64,000 nt of DNA from Bacteroidales bacterium (lineage in GTDB: Bacteria; Bacteroidota; Bacteroidia; Bacteroidales; VadinHA17), in assembly GCA_009877105.1 (NCBI GenBank), contig WXFD01000055.1, forward strand, positions 1-64,000. Direction: 5' to 3'. The notes under the pieces are model-generated. The model had not been told where the DNA came from, did not search any database, and saw nothing but the letters and a program-made list of their open reading frames with translations. The translations under genes were made by a program, and so were the position numbers. This document shows positions 8,620 to 18,284 of this stretch, piece after piece (position 1 is the first letter of the stretch; each line of letters opens with the position of its first letter).

Positions 8620-9891
8620 ATGAGTGCAGTAATAGTCATACTTCTTGCAATACTTTTTTCGGCCTTTTTTTCAGGGATGGAAATCGCTTTCATTTCGGCC
8701 AACCGCCTGAGAATAGAACTTGACAGGAAACAAGGTGCCTTTGGCTCCCGCTTTATCAAACTTTTTCTTGACAATCCCGGGCAATATATTGCAACAATGC
8801 TCATTGGAAACAATATAGCCCTGGTGATCTATGGTCTTTTCTTTTCAAAACTGTTTACACCAGTGCTTTTGTCCATGTTCGAATCGGAGCTGGCAGCCCT
8901 GGTCATCAATACGGTCATTTCAACAGCCGTGATCCTGCTGGTTGCTGAATTCCTTCCAAAAACAGCTTTTGTCATTACTCCTAACTTCTTTCTTAAATTG
9001 CTGAGTATTCCCACAATGATTTTCTACTTTCTGTTCTATCCAATCAGCAAAATGACCCTTGCATTGTCAAACTGGTTCATAAGAATGCTTTTTGGTATTA
9101 AGAAAAACGGGAAAGAACAGGAAAACCAGGTTTTTCGCAGGATCGATATAGATCATTTTGTTAACCAGGGCAAACAAAGCAATACAGAAATGGAGCCATT
9201 GCAGCATAATCTGAAAATATTCAGGAAAGCACTTGATTTTTCCAATGTAAAACTCAGGGAGTGCATGGTGCCGAGAACCGAGATTGTTGCCATTGAGTGC
9301 AAAAGCCCGTTAAACGAACTCAGGGAAAAATTTATCGAAACCGGTCATTCAAGGATCCTTGTATATTCAAATACCATTGACAATATAATAGGTTATTTCG
9401 AGCTGAAGGATATTTACAAGAATCCTCCCGAAATAGCTTCATGCCTGAGAAAACTTGCAATTGTCCCTGAAACAATGACAGCAAACAGGCTCCTTAAGCT
9501 GTTTTTTGCCGAAAAGAAGAACGTTGCCCTTGTTGTAGATGAATTCGGGGGAACTTCGGGGATGGTAACTATCGAGGATATTCTCGAGGAAATAGTGGGT
9601 GACATTGAAGATGAACATGATACATCAGAGCTTGCCGAAAAAAAGCTGAATGAGGGAGAATACCTGTTTTCAGGCCGGCTTGAAATAGATTACCTGAATG
9701 AAAAATATGGCCTGGAACTTCCTGAAGACGGGGAATATGATACCCTCGCCGGTTTGATACTTTATCATCACGGGAGTATCCCGGGAGTAAATGAAACTAT
9801 TAGAATCAGGAAATTCGTGTTTCGTGTCCTTCGGGTTACCACAACCAGGATTGAGCTTGTGAAATTAAAAACGGATTCAGGAAAAACGTGA
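8620..9891 (+). CDS. CNNM/CorC-type hemolysin-family membrane protein
   Basis: A 423-residue integral membrane protein with an N-terminal DUF21/CNNM domain (about 1-185, four hydrophobic segments). A pair of CBS domains follows at about 205-330 (MVPRTEIVAIE at the first, VDEFGGTSGMVTIEDILEEIVGDI at the second), and then a C-terminal CorC/HlyC domain from about 345. Relatives act in magnesium or cobalt handling. In gliding Bacteroidota one relative is called GldE, but no gld gene is next to this one, so I do not use that name. It starts 31 bases after the LptC-like gene and probably shares its transcript. It converges on the next gene. Confidence 0.85.
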   Translation: MSAVIVILLAILFSAFFSGMEIAFISANRLRIELDRKQGAFGSRFIKLFLDNPGQYIATMLIGNNIALVIYGLFFSKLFTPVLLSMFESELAALVINTVISTAVILLVAEFLPKTAFVITPNFFLKLLSIPTMIFYFLFYPISKMTLALSNWFIRMLFGIKKNGKEQENQVFRRIDIDHFVNQGKQSNTEMEPLQHNLKIFRKALDFSNVKLRECMVPRTEIVAIECKSPLNELREKFIETGHSRILVYSNTIDNIIGYFELKDIYKNPPEIASCLRKLAIVPETMTANRLLKLFFAEKKNVALVVDEFGGTSGMVTIEDILEEIVGDIEDEHDTSELAEKKLNEGEYLFSGRLEIDYLNEKYGLELPEDGEYDTLAGLILYHHGSIPGVNETIRIRKFVFRVLRVTTTRIELVKLKTDSGKT

Positions 9892-9951
9892 CGACTTTAC
9901 CCGCTGTTCCATGTTAATTTTATCAGCTCCCGTGTTGTTTATCAATGGAGG

Positions 9952-10635
9952 TTAATCATACAATGAATTATAATAATCAACAACACGTTTTAGATCAGCT
10001 TCCCTGGTGAATGAAAGCCGGTTTTGAGAAACGAAATTCTCAAGTTCCCTGCTTTTATCTATCAACATCTCCATGAGGGCTTTTCCCTTCCTGTCTATCA
10101 AGAGAATCGTCTTATCCCTTCGCAGGTAGAAAAGGCTTTTATGCTCCAGCCGATCATCCTTTTCTCCAACATCAAGCGCGACATTATAGTTCGATTTGAT
10201 TCTTGTAACCATATGCCGGATCAACAGTTGAGCCCTGCCATCAGCTGTGAGAACTTCAAAATAATCCTTTTGAACGGTATTTTTCTTTTCAGTGAATGGA
10301 AGATATTCAAAATGTCTACTGTAAAGCGTAATAGACTTCACGCTGTCAGGAGAACCAAGTATATAAATATTTCCTTCAGCTTTGTAATGAATCTCGCGGG
10401 CATAGACATCATATCTCATGATAAGGCTGTCAATCACATTGCCATTATGAAGTATTATACGGCCCGGCTCCCATTCATCATACAGGTACGGGGAACCTGC
10501 CAGACCCGGGATCCTGTCCCGACCCAGGGTAATTTTGTTATGGCCTGGTGGAAGATTAACGTAATAGAGTTGCGCGGTAGCCAGGTTCAGATTTATTAAT
10601 AAAATAAATATGAAGAAGCTTATTCTCGTCAACAT
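9952..10635 (-). CDS. Exported protein of unknown function
   Basis: A 227-residue protein I do not recognise. The start at 10635 gives a clean signal peptide (about 1-22, cut after TAQ); an upstream TTG at 10671 would bury it. The mature part mixes beta-rich segments with a C-terminal helical region that ends in READLKRVVDYYNSLYD. There is no lipobox, membrane helix or catalytic motif. The N-terminal half (WEPGRIILHNGNVIDSL, then MRYDVYAREI) recalls Bacteroidota periplasmic proteins that describe a parameter or response value, but this is not enough to name it. It lies downstream of susD, beyond a strong hairpin, so it is probably separately transcribed. Confidence 0.75.
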   Translation of the reverse strand: MLTRISFFIFILLINLNLATAQLYYVNLPPGHNKITLGRDRIPGLAGSPYLYDEWEPGRIILHNGNVIDSLIMRYDVYAREIHYKAEGNIYILGSPDSVKSITLYSRHFEYLPFTEKKNTVQKDYFEVLTADGRAQLLIRHMVTRIKSNYNVALDVGEKDDRLEHKSLFYLRRDKTILLIDRKGKALMEMLIDKSRELENFVSQNRLSFTREADLKRVVDYYNSLYD

Positions 10636-10684
10636 ATTTTTTGATTTAAGGAATAAATTCAGGTCTGTCAAACGCTGAAAATAA

Positions 10685-10722
10685 ATATAGAGACCTTCTC
10701 CTTGGGAGAAAGGTCTCTATAT
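10685..10722 (-). terminator. Hairpin after susD, probable terminator
   Basis: A 17-base arm (10685-10701) pairs with 10705-10722 around a TTG loop, with one bulged A. On the minus strand it lies just downstream of the susD stop and is followed by a T-rich stretch (TTATTTT). It therefore looks like the end of the susCD transcript. The arms are long enough that it could also stabilise the transcript's 3' end. Confidence 0.7.
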
Positions 10723-10744
10723 CAATATTTATCAGATTTTGCGT

Positions 10745-12205
10745 CTAGTTTACACCCGTACGCTGATCATACCACATTTGTTTTCCCCAGAAACTATCCT
10801 TAACCTCATCGCTGAATGGTTTATTGTTGGCACCATTAAGAGTGCCTTCATTCGCAGGATAGGGATACCTGAAAGGAGGAGAGTTGTGGCCGGGAAACAT
10901 TGATCCGGGAGCAACATAGTGTGTGCTCGGGACCCCGGTTCTCCGATACAGGGTCCATGCTTCCATTCCCTGCTTGAACAAAGCTATCCATTCCTGGAGA
11001 TGAATTTGCTCCATATCATCAGCGAATGCACCACCCCCTGCAAGATATGCATCAATGTCGTCCTGTTCAACTCCATTTTCTTCCAACGAGGCAGTTACTG
11101 CAGCTTCATAAGCTTCTTCAGTGGTAGTTCCCGTTGTCCAGCCCAGTTTGCTTGCTTCAGCCACGCAGAACATAACCTCAGCGTATCTCATGATGGGAGA
11201 AAAACCTTTGGGATCAAGTCTGAAACGACGGCCTATCCTTGAAATAGTGGCGATATTCGGCTGGGCAACTGCTCCAACTGTAAAACCCCTGTACTGACCG
11301 TCTGATGTTGCAGGAAGAGCGTAAACAGGCAAACGGGGGTCATCAAGGGCAAGGAGCTCATTTATGAGAACATCTGCAACACCATGGTCATCCCTGGTTT
11401 TTGAATCAGCATACCAGGGCTCTTCATAAGGTGCAGCACCAGGCCATACGAACATTGCATTGTCGTCGTTGTCGGTCATAATCGGATTTGCAGCAGGATT
11501 TCCCAGGATAGTTTCAACTACAGGTCTTGCTATCTGTTCAGCAACACCTGAAATGCGAATTGCCATCCTTAGCCTGAGCGAATTGGCAAGTTTCTGCCAT
11601 TTAGAAACATCGCCTTTATAAATCAGGTCTCCTTCGCCAAGTTCATCCACGGCAGATGGTGTTGAAAGCAGGGTATTTGCCTCAGAAAGTAAATTAAGCA
11701 ACGCGGGATAGATATCCTCCTGTTTATCATATTTTGGCAGGAGAACACCTTCACCAAGTTTAATAGCGTCACTGTAAGGAATGTCCCTCCAGCGATCTGT
11801 CATGGTCTGAACAATTATCGCTTCAAGGACCTTTGCTGCGCCAAGCAGATTATCAGCTCCATCTGCAGTAGCTTTTTTCTTAATCTCGTTGATGTTATTA
11901 AGAAGTATATAGCCATAATACCAGTGGTTTTCGACCACTCCTGGTCTGAAATTATAACGCGCTTCATCAATATACTGGATCTTTGCAAGGTGCCCCGCGT
12001 ATGTTGATGGTTCATTCATATCAGCCCATGGATCGTAATGAGTGGCTGCATAGTAGCGCAGGACCCAAGCCAACACGTTGGTAGCAGGAGCATCTTTCGC
12101 CCTATCAGGATCAGTATTGATTTCCCCGAACTTTTCGGTACAACTGCTAAAAATAATTACAGTCAGAAATATCAGGGCTCCGAGTTTCAATAAATATTTC
12201 TTCAT
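10745..12205 (-). CDS. SusD/RagB-family outer-membrane nutrient-binding lipoprotein
   Basis: A 486-residue SusD-like lipoprotein of the SusD_2 type. Such proteins form the lid over a SusC-type transporter and capture substrate at the cell surface. The lipobox Cys is at residue 22 (IIFSSC). The body has the helical TPR-like framework of the family, with the family-typical DRWRDIPYSDA and LANSLRLRMAIRISG, followed by LQEWIALFKQGMEAWTLYRR. It starts 21 bases after susC, on the same strand. No glycosidase, peptidase, sulfatase or regulator is next to the pair, so the substrate cannot be inferred. SusD_2 members are often unassigned. Confidence 0.92.
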   Translation of the reverse strand: MKKYLLKLGALIFLTVIIFSSCTEKFGEINTDPDRAKDAPATNVLAWVLRYYAATHYDPWADMNEPSTYAGHLAKIQYIDEARYNFRPGVVENHWYYGYILLNNINEIKKKATADGADNLLGAAKVLEAIIVQTMTDRWRDIPYSDAIKLGEGVLLPKYDKQEDIYPALLNLLSEANTLLSTPSAVDELGEGDLIYKGDVSKWQKLANSLRLRMAIRISGVAEQIARPVVETILGNPAANPIMTDNDDNAMFVWPGAAPYEEPWYADSKTRDDHGVADVLINELLALDDPRLPVYALPATSDGQYRGFTVGAVAQPNIATISRIGRRFRLDPKGFSPIMRYAEVMFCVAEASKLGWTTGTTTEEAYEAAVTASLEENGVEQDDIDAYLAGGGAFADDMEQIHLQEWIALFKQGMEAWTLYRRTGVPSTHYVAPGSMFPGHNSPPFRYPYPANEGTLNGANNKPFSDEVKDSFWGKQMWYDQRTGVN

Positions 12206-12226
12206 ATTCCTTTGTCTTAAATTGAT

Positions 12227-15200
12227 TTAGAATGTAAAACTAAGCTTGACACCCATACTGCGTGAGGGTGGGTAGCTTGTACTCTCGAGGCCCACGCCAT
12301 CATTACCACTTGTCACAGATGTTTCGGGATCAAGTCCGGAAATGTTGGATTTATGTCTCCACAATATAGCCAGGTTAGAACCTACGAGGGAAACAGTCCC
12401 TGATCTGAAAATGTTACCGCCAAACAGGGTCTGCGGCAGCCTGTACGATATATAGGCTTCACGTAATTTCCCGTAGGAACCGTCATACACGCTTAGTTCA
12501 CGATTACTGTAATACGATTCGAAAAAATCCTGTGGCCCTACAACGATATCATTGTCAGCAAACTCTGACTCCTGAATATTGGGAGCTGCGCTGACAACTT
12601 TAACCACCTTCTCATCCTTGAGGAAGTCTTTACCTACAACAAGCCCGTCACGACGGATTTCTTTGTCAGCAGTAAACTCCAAAAGTCCGGAGTAAGCTCC
12701 AAACATCTGGGAAACACTGAATATATCACCTCCTTTGCGTATGTCAATCATAAACCCAAAAGAGAGATTCTTATAACTGAAATCATTTCTGATACCTGCC
12801 AGCCAGTCGGGGTTTACATTTCCAAGGATTAGGTTTCCTTTCGTTCTGGGAATCCCAGCTGCATTTACAATAACTGCATTATCGGACTCCCTACGAAGCA
12901 TACCAGTACCAACTATAACACCCCATGGCTCGCCTGGTCTGGCCTGAACATAAGTACTCCACTGGTTACCAATATTATATGAGGCCAGCGGTTGTTTTGT
13001 TACAGGATCCGTATAGAGATCTATAATCTTACTTTGGTCTTTTGACCAGTTCAACGTGATATCCCAGTTAAATCCTTCGCTGTTGCTTATAGCACTTGCG
13101 CGAAGCTGCAGCTCGATCCCCTTGTTACTAATCTCCCCGGCATTGATAAGCATGGTATTATACCCTGTTGCCTTGGATACAGCCACCGGAAGGATCTGGT
13201 CCGTGGTCTTTTTATCATAAAGTGAAATATCAAATGCAATACGATTATTTAATAAGCGTGTTTCAATACCAAGTTCTTTAGTCACAACCTGCTCGGGCCT
13301 CAAACCTGTTGGCGGAAACTCGGTAGCCTGCGAATACTGGGTAACCCCGAAAATGGTGGTAGGTGAGGCAGTGAAGTATGGATCAGTCCTGTATGCACTG
13401 GTAGCTGAACCAATCTTGGCAACACCACCCCTGATTTTCAGGAAGCTAAGAATAGGCGAGTCAATCGAGAAAGTCTCGGTAGGAATCCAGCTTAAGCTCA
13501 CGGAAGGATAAAAGAACGGATCTGCAATGGTGGAACTCCAGTCATTACGAACACTTCCATCCACGTAGACCATTCCCTTGTAGCCAACAGTTGCCGAGCC
13601 ATAAACACTGTTACTGCGAATCCATGAATGGCCCATGGAAGTAACAGGGTTGCCTTTCACGTTGGATATCGTGAACAGGTCAGGAACGGTAAGCTGATCG
13701 GCACCCAGGGTTGAAGACTCATACTTCAGGTCGCGATAGTTGGCTCCTGCCAGAACATCAACATTGAAATCACCGAAGGTCTTGGTGTAGGTCGCAATAA
13801 AATCAGCATTCAGCTCGTAGTTAGTGACATTGTTCTGCCTGAACCAACCGCCATCCCATGATCCAGCGCCCGACATAACTTCATTTGACCTATAGGTTAC
13901 AACTGGTAATGTCTTGGTATTGTAGTAGTCAACGCCAAGCCGGGCTTCAAATTTCAGTGATGAAACAGGACTGAAATACAAGGATGTCTTCCCAAAGAGC
14001 CTGTCTTTATTCATCGAGTTGGTATTCTTGTTCAGACTCCAATATGGGTTGTTATGGTAATTACTGTTCCAGTTGTAAGGATAACCATTTGCCATTGTCT
14101 CGGTCCAGTGGTCCCTCAGATCCTTCATGTCGATCTGTCTTCCAAACCATTGCCCGAGTGATTGCATTGGATTACTTGCATTATATTCCGTCAATGGGAG
14201 GTTCTTGCTTTCACTCCTGGTATAGTTAGCCGACAAATCATAATCAAACATTTTCCCAAGTTTAACTGAAGTGTTAAAGTTGATTGAGTAACGTGACAGA
14301 TCAGTATTGGGAAGAACACCAGCCTGGTTACGGTAACCAAGGGAAGCCCTTGTGGTGGCTCTTTCAGAATTGGATGTCACAGCAATATTATGATTGGTTG
14401 AATAACCTAACCTGTACAGGTCCTTGATATTGTTGGGAGCAGAAACCCATGGAGTGGGAATCAGGTTTCCTCCGGCATCGCGGGGGCTGTTGTATTGAGT
14501 CAGCTTCAGGCCGGAATCAAGGCGGGGACCCCAGCTGGCATCAACACCATCGTTAACCCCGTTACCCAATCCGTCATAATAACTAAATCCAAAGCCAGGA
14601 TCATAATCACCACGCGCAAAATCAGCGTAAGACCCGGTGTAGCCGTCTTCTTCAACAATTTGCTTGTAAGTAAACTCATCACCCAGGTAACCCTGACCGT
14701 ATTTATTTTGCATCCTCTGCAAGCTGTAAACCTGGTCAACATTAAAGTTACCATCATAGGATACTGTCAGTCCTGAACGTTGTCTGCTGCCAGATTTGGT
14801 AGTGATGAGAATAACCCCGTGTCCTGCACGCATCCCGTAAAGAGCTGCTGAACCGCCCTTAAGAACCGAAATGGATTCGATATCCTCAGGATTGATATCA
14901 TACAGCCCGGAACCGTAGTCGACACTATTTTGCCTCAGCGAGCTGTTAGAAATCGGGATACCATCGACAACGACTAGTGGCTGGTTATCGCCGAGTGAGC
15001 TGTTACCCCTGATCACGATACGGGATGATGCACCAATCTGGCCGCCTGCCTGGCTAACCTGTAATCCGGCAATTTTCCCGCTCAGGGATGAGATGACGTT
15101 CGCTTGTGCCGATTTGGTCAATTCGTCACTCTTAACATCCTGAATGGCATAACCGAGGGCTTTTCTCTCACGCGAAATACCAAGCGCCGTAACAACAACT

Positions 15201-15517
15201 TCATCCAATCCCACGAGATCGGATACTAGTATGGCGTTTATTTCGGTTCTGTTTCCTATAGCCACTTCCTGGGTTTTCATACCTATATATGAAAACACGA
15301 GCGTTGTGGCATCAGCCGGCACGTTTATGGAATAACGACCATTAACATCAGTGATGGCGCCAAGAGTCGTACCTTTAACCTGAACCGTAACGCCGGGTAT
15401 TGGTCCCTCCCCCTCCACTCCGGAAGTGATGGTCCCTGTAATAACCCTTGTCTGCGCGAACAGGAAAGTAACCCCTGTAAACACAAACAATACAAACATC
15501 AGTAGTAGTTTCTTCAT
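12227..15517 (-). CDS. SusC/RagA-family TonB-linked outer-membrane transporter
   Basis: A 1096-residue TonB-dependent transporter of the SusC type. A signal peptide (about 1-21) is followed by a carboxypeptidase-regulatory-like domain (about 25-105) with GVTVQVKGTTLGAITDVNGRY. The plug domain (about 115-235) carries the SusC signature VVVDGIPISNSSL and YGMRAGHGVILITTKSG. The rest is a long beta-barrel that ends in an aromatic residue (KLSFTF), the usual signal for barrel insertion. Length is normal for the family. No FecR-type N-terminal extension is present, so control by a trans-acting anti-sigma factor is not indicated. It is the first gene of the pair with the SusD-like lipoprotein. Confidence 0.95.
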   Translation of the reverse strand: MKKLLLMFVLFVFTGVTFLFAQTRVITGTITSGVEGEGPIPGVTVQVKGTTLGAITDVNGRYSINVPADATTLVFSYIGMKTQEVAIGNRTEINAILVSDLVGLDEVVVTALGISRERKALGYAIQDVKSDELTKSAQANVISSLSGKIAGLQVSQAGGQIGASSRIVIRGNSSLGDNQPLVVVDGIPISNSSLRQNSVDYGSGLYDINPEDIESISVLKGGSAALYGMRAGHGVILITTKSGSRQRSGLTVSYDGNFNVDQVYSLQRMQNKYGQGYLGDEFTYKQIVEEDGYTGSYADFARGDYDPGFGFSYYDGLGNGVNDGVDASWGPRLDSGLKLTQYNSPRDAGGNLIPTPWVSAPNNIKDLYRLGYSTNHNIAVTSNSERATTRASLGYRNQAGVLPNTDLSRYSINFNTSVKLGKMFDYDLSANYTRSESKNLPLTEYNASNPMQSLGQWFGRQIDMKDLRDHWTETMANGYPYNWNSNYHNNPYWSLNKNTNSMNKDRLFGKTSLYFSPVSSLKFEARLGVDYYNTKTLPVVTYRSNEVMSGAGSWDGGWFRQNNVTNYELNADFIATYTKTFGDFNVDVLAGANYRDLKYESSTLGADQLTVPDLFTISNVKGNPVTSMGHSWIRSNSVYGSATVGYKGMVYVDGSVRNDWSSTIADPFFYPSVSLSWIPTETFSIDSPILSFLKIRGGVAKIGSATSAYRTDPYFTASPTTIFGVTQYSQATEFPPTGLRPEQVVTKELGIETRLLNNRIAFDISLYDKKTTDQILPVAVSKATGYNTMLINAGEISNKGIELQLRASAISNSEGFNWDITLNWSKDQSKIIDLYTDPVTKQPLASYNIGNQWSTYVQARPGEPWGVIVGTGMLRRESDNAVIVNAAGIPRTKGNLILGNVNPDWLAGIRNDFSYKNLSFGFMIDIRKGGDIFSVSQMFGAYSGLLEFTADKEIRRDGLVVGKDFLKDEKVVKVVSAAPNIQESEFADNDIVVGPQDFFESYYSNRELSVYDGSYGKLREAYISYRLPQTLFGGNIFRSGTVSLVGSNLAILWRHKSNISGLDPETSVTSGNDGVGLESTSYPPSRSMGVKLSFTF

Positions 15518-15550
15518 ACGAAATTAGTTTTAGGTTTGTATTTAACCTGC

Positions 15551-15558
15551 CAAAGATA
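15551..15558 (-). promoter_or_regulatory. susCD promoter -7 element
   Basis: CAAAGATA on the plus strand is TATCTTTG on the minus strand, a full match to TAnnTTTG, 33 bases ahead of the susC ATG. A TTG is 15 bases upstream, which is shorter than the ideal 19-21, so the -33 element is weak or absent. That fits a promoter that needs an activator. Confidence 0.55.
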
Positions 15559-15695
15559 AATAATTTTTGAAAACAACTACATTCTTGTGTTTTCATTAAG
15601 TAATCTTTAGCAAATCTTATTTTTTTTTAATGTTTTAAGCTGGCTAATTAATATTTGATTCAAATTTCTTATTAACAAAGCAGTTTTTTCAAAGG

Positions 15696-15748
15696 CCTTT
15701 AAACTAAAAATGTTTCCGGCAGTTTAAAGGAGAAAACAGGTTTAAACT
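15696..15748. repeat. Three TTTAAACT half-sites upstream of susC, candidate operator
   Basis: The 10-base arm CCTTTAAACT (15696-15705) is exactly inverted at 15721-15730 (AGTTTAAAGG), with 15 bases between. A third half-site, TTTAAACT, is at 15741-15748. The half-site centres are 23 and 20 bases apart, about two DNA turns. The cluster lies about 140-190 bases upstream of the susC -7 element. This is what a binding site for a regulator that contacts DNA repeatedly looks like; no regulator gene is adjacent. Confidence 0.45.
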
Positions 15749-15758
15749 TGCCAACCGG

Positions 15759-15782
15759 CTGATAAGACATTGATTTTATCAG
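15759..15782. repeat. Inverted repeat CTGATAA/TTATCAG
   Basis: A perfect 7-base inverted repeat (15759-15765 and 15776-15782) with a 10-base spacer lies immediately beyond the TTTAAACT cluster. It may be a second operator element or a weak hairpin. The remainder of the 529-base gap 15518-16046 is AT-rich. It has one more short stem (15995-16000 with 16006-16011, CAGGTG/CACCTG) and no gene that I can support. Confidence 0.3.
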
Positions 15783-16046
15783 GCAGTGGAATTCGCCTCA
15801 CGGTTTTACTCCGGTGGAAGGCGCCAAAAATTCATGAATAATTCTTTCTGCATACAGTCAGGTTAATTGGTTTAGGGGTAATTATAACAAAGTTACCATT
15901 TTATATAAAATACAATATCACCAGTCATGTTTTTTTATGATTATAATCATGATTTATCGGTTCCCTGATTTAAAATACCTGCTTTTTCGACCGGCAGGTG
16001 TTAACCACCTGATTAATTTCACCCCGGTAAAAATAATTTTACTTTT

Positions 16047-16634
16047 TTAAAATCTCGATTGTCTTCTCGTTCTTCTAAAATCCTCTGCTGACAGATAAAG
16101 TTCGTTATAGCTTTCTTCTCCCATTAATCTTATTAATGGATCTTTAAGGAATTCATATACATAAACGTTTTCTCTCGTGCCCCTGGCAAGCGCGCTGTGA
16201 CAAATTGAAAGTTCCTGATAATTAACCGCGACGAAATCCTTGAATCGTTTTACACGAATCGGAAACAAATGACATGAAACAGGTTTCCTGAATGCAATCT
16301 TTCCCTCGGACCAGGCTCTTTCAATACCGCACATGAAAATATTGCCTTCAAGAATCGTGTATGCGCATTCCTCATTCCCAATCAGGGGAGTTACAATATC
16401 ATTATCAAAATCACGAGTACTGGTTCCTTCATTCTCAATTACTTCCCTGCCCGCCGGTCTGAGATATGGTCTTACTTCGGGCCATATTTCGTCCAGGATC
16501 GATGCCTCCTCTTCTGAAAGCGGAGCTCCCGAATCGCCATACCGGCAGCAATTGCCGAGGCATTCCGGCAAATCGCATTTAAACTTCCGTTCAAAAATAT
16601 CCCTGCTGAAAATTGTATCACCGATCCTGATCAT
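16047..16634 (-). CDS. DUF3109 cysteine-cluster protein
   Basis: A 195-residue protein of the DUF3109 family, which is widespread in Bacteroidota and related to YkgJ-type zinc/iron-binding proteins. The N-terminal cysteine cluster is C20, C25, C29 and C30 (CDLPECLGNCC). More cysteines follow in EECAYTI, FMCGIE, SCHLFPIR and ICHSA. The pattern suggests bound metal, but no reaction is known. The C-terminus is basic (RRTRRQSRF). The ATG at 16634 is the natural start because the domain begins at once. It follows gpmI on the same strand after 112 bases. Confidence 0.82.
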   Translation of the reverse strand: MIRIGDTIFSRDIFERKFKCDLPECLGNCCRYGDSGAPLSEEEASILDEIWPEVRPYLRPAGREVIENEGTSTRDFDNDIVTPLIGNEECAYTILEGNIFMCGIERAWSEGKIAFRKPVSCHLFPIRVKRFKDFVAVNYQELSICHSALARGTRENVYVYEFLKDPLIRLMGEESYNELYLSAEDFRRTRRQSRF

Positions 16635-16746
16635 AAAAACTATTCACTTCTTGAAATTCCTGCCGGTAAGCGTGCTTTCAGTCAAAAGTCCGCGATTTAA
16701 CCGGGGTATTCATGCTGATGACTGGTCAGAAACTCACGTAAAAAGG

Positions 16747-18267
16747 TCATATTAATACTTTTCCTGTCATTTCCCCGGGAATATCCATTCCCATAATGGT
16801 AAGCAGAGTCGGGGCGACATCTGCCAGTATACCTTCCTTAATTGACTTATAGTCTTCACTGACAAGGATACAGGGAACAGGATTCAGTGAATGGGCCGTA
16901 TTCGGTGACCCGTCTTCATTGAGGGCCTTGTCGGCATTCCCATGATCGGCAATTATCAGAATGTCATATCCTTTGGATCTTGCAGCATCAACAACGGCCC
17001 CAACACATTCATCCACCGCCACCACAGCCTTCTTTATGGCTTCATATACACCGGTATGTCCAACCATGTCGCCGTTAGCAAAATTCAGACAGATAAAATC
17101 GTATTTCTCAGTATTAATTGCTTTTATCACAGCATCTTTCACTTCATACGCACTCATTTCAGGCTGCAGGTCATACGTAGGCACTTTAGGAGATGGTATC
17201 AGCATCCTGTCTTCATTTTTAAAGATCTCTTCACGGCCGCCTGAAAAGAAAAATGTCACATGAGCATACTTTTCGGTTTCAGCAATCCTCAGCTGCGTCC
17301 TACCTGCTGCAGACAGGACTTCGCCTAAGGTGTTATCGGCATTTTCTTTCGGATAGATAACATGCATGCCCTGAAAGGTGACGTCATAAGGTGTCATTGT
17401 ACAATAATGAAGCGGTATCGTTTTCATTCCAAATTCCGGCATGTCTTTCTGGGTAAGTACAATGGTAAGTTCCTTTGCTCTGTCATTCCTGAAGTTGAAA
17501 AAAACAATTACGTCACCTTGTTTTATCTTTCCAACTGGTTCATCGTTTTCATCGACTACCACCACAGGTTTCATGAATTCATCCGTAATCCCCGCTTCAT
17601 ATGATGATTTCATTGCCGCCAGGATATCCATTGTACGGGTTCCCTTTCCGTTGACCAACAGATCATAAGCTTCCCTGATACGTTCCCATCTTTTGTCTCT
17701 GTCCATTGCATAGTATCTGCCAATGAAAGATGCAACCCTGCCATTTGAGTTATTCAGGTGATCCAGAAGGTTCTTCATATATCCAATTCCGCTCCGGGGA
17801 TCAGTATCACGTCCGTCACCGAATCCATGTATGAAAACATCCTTCAGCCCATAATCCATCGTCATGTCACACATGTAATAAAGGTGTCTGTCGAGCGAAT
17901 GCACGCCACCGTCTGAAAGAAGCCCCAAGAAATGGACCTGCTTATTGTTGTCGCGGGCATAGGCGAAAGCATTGGTCAGAACCGGATTCCTGCGGATCTC
18001 ACCTGTTTTACATTCCATGTTGATTTTTACAAGATCCTGATAAATTATCCTGCCTGCACCTATATTAAGATGACCTACTTCGGAATTTCCCATCTGCCCG
18101 TCGGGCAGCCCAACATTTTCTCCAGATGCCTGAAGCTTAGAATTCGGATAGCGTTTTTTAAGCGAAGTGAGACTGGGCGTCGGTACCTGGCTGATCACAT
18201 CTGCAACCGAACCGTCACCAATACCCCACCCGTCGAGTATCATTAATAATGTTTTTTTGCTTTTCAT
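16747..18267 (-). CDS. gpmI: 2,3-bisphosphoglycerate-independent phosphoglycerate mutase
   Basis: A 506-residue cofactor-independent phosphoglycerate mutase of the alkaline-phosphatase superfamily. It interconverts 3- and 2-phosphoglycerate in glycolysis, usually with manganese. The metal ligand D12 is in [11 protein letters not shown], and the phosphorylated serine S62 is in [17 protein letters not shown], both at the canonical positions. The C-terminal [12 protein letters not shown] supplies further metal ligands. Length is typical. Upstream lies a short ORF and a promoter candidate about 225 bases away (18492-18499). Confidence 0.97.
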   Translation of the reverse strand: MKSKKTLLMILDGWGIGDGSVADVISQVPTPSLTSLKKRYPNSKLQASGENVGLPDGQMGNSEVGHLNIGAGRIIYQDLVKINMECKTGEIRRNPVLTNAFAYARDNNKQVHFLGLLSDGGVHSLDRHLYYMCDMTMDYGLKDVFIHGFGDGRDTDPRSGIGYMKNLLDHLNNSNGRVASFIGRYYAMDRDKRWERIREAYDLLVNGKGTRTMDILAAMKSSYEAGITDEFMKPVVVVDENDEPVGKIKQGDVIVFFNFRNDRAKELTIVLTQKDMPEFGMKTIPLHYCTMTPYDVTFQGMHVIYPKENADNTLGEVLSAAGRTQLRIAETEKYAHVTFFFSGGREEIFKNEDRMLIPSPKVPTYDLQPEMSAYEVKDAVIKAINTEKYDFICLNFANGDMVGHTGVYEAIKKAVVAVDECVGAVVDAARSKGYDILIIADHGNADKALNEDGSPNTAHSLNPVPCILVSEDYKSIKEGILADVAPTLLTIMGMDIPGEMTGKVLI

Positions 18268-18284
18268 CCGTAAACAAATTTGAT

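Noticed and set aside
14495..14776. 93-residue plus-strand ORF inside susC, and a similar overlapping minus-strand one
   Set aside because: They are antisense or out-of-frame shadows of the susC plug and barrel, with no independent evidence.
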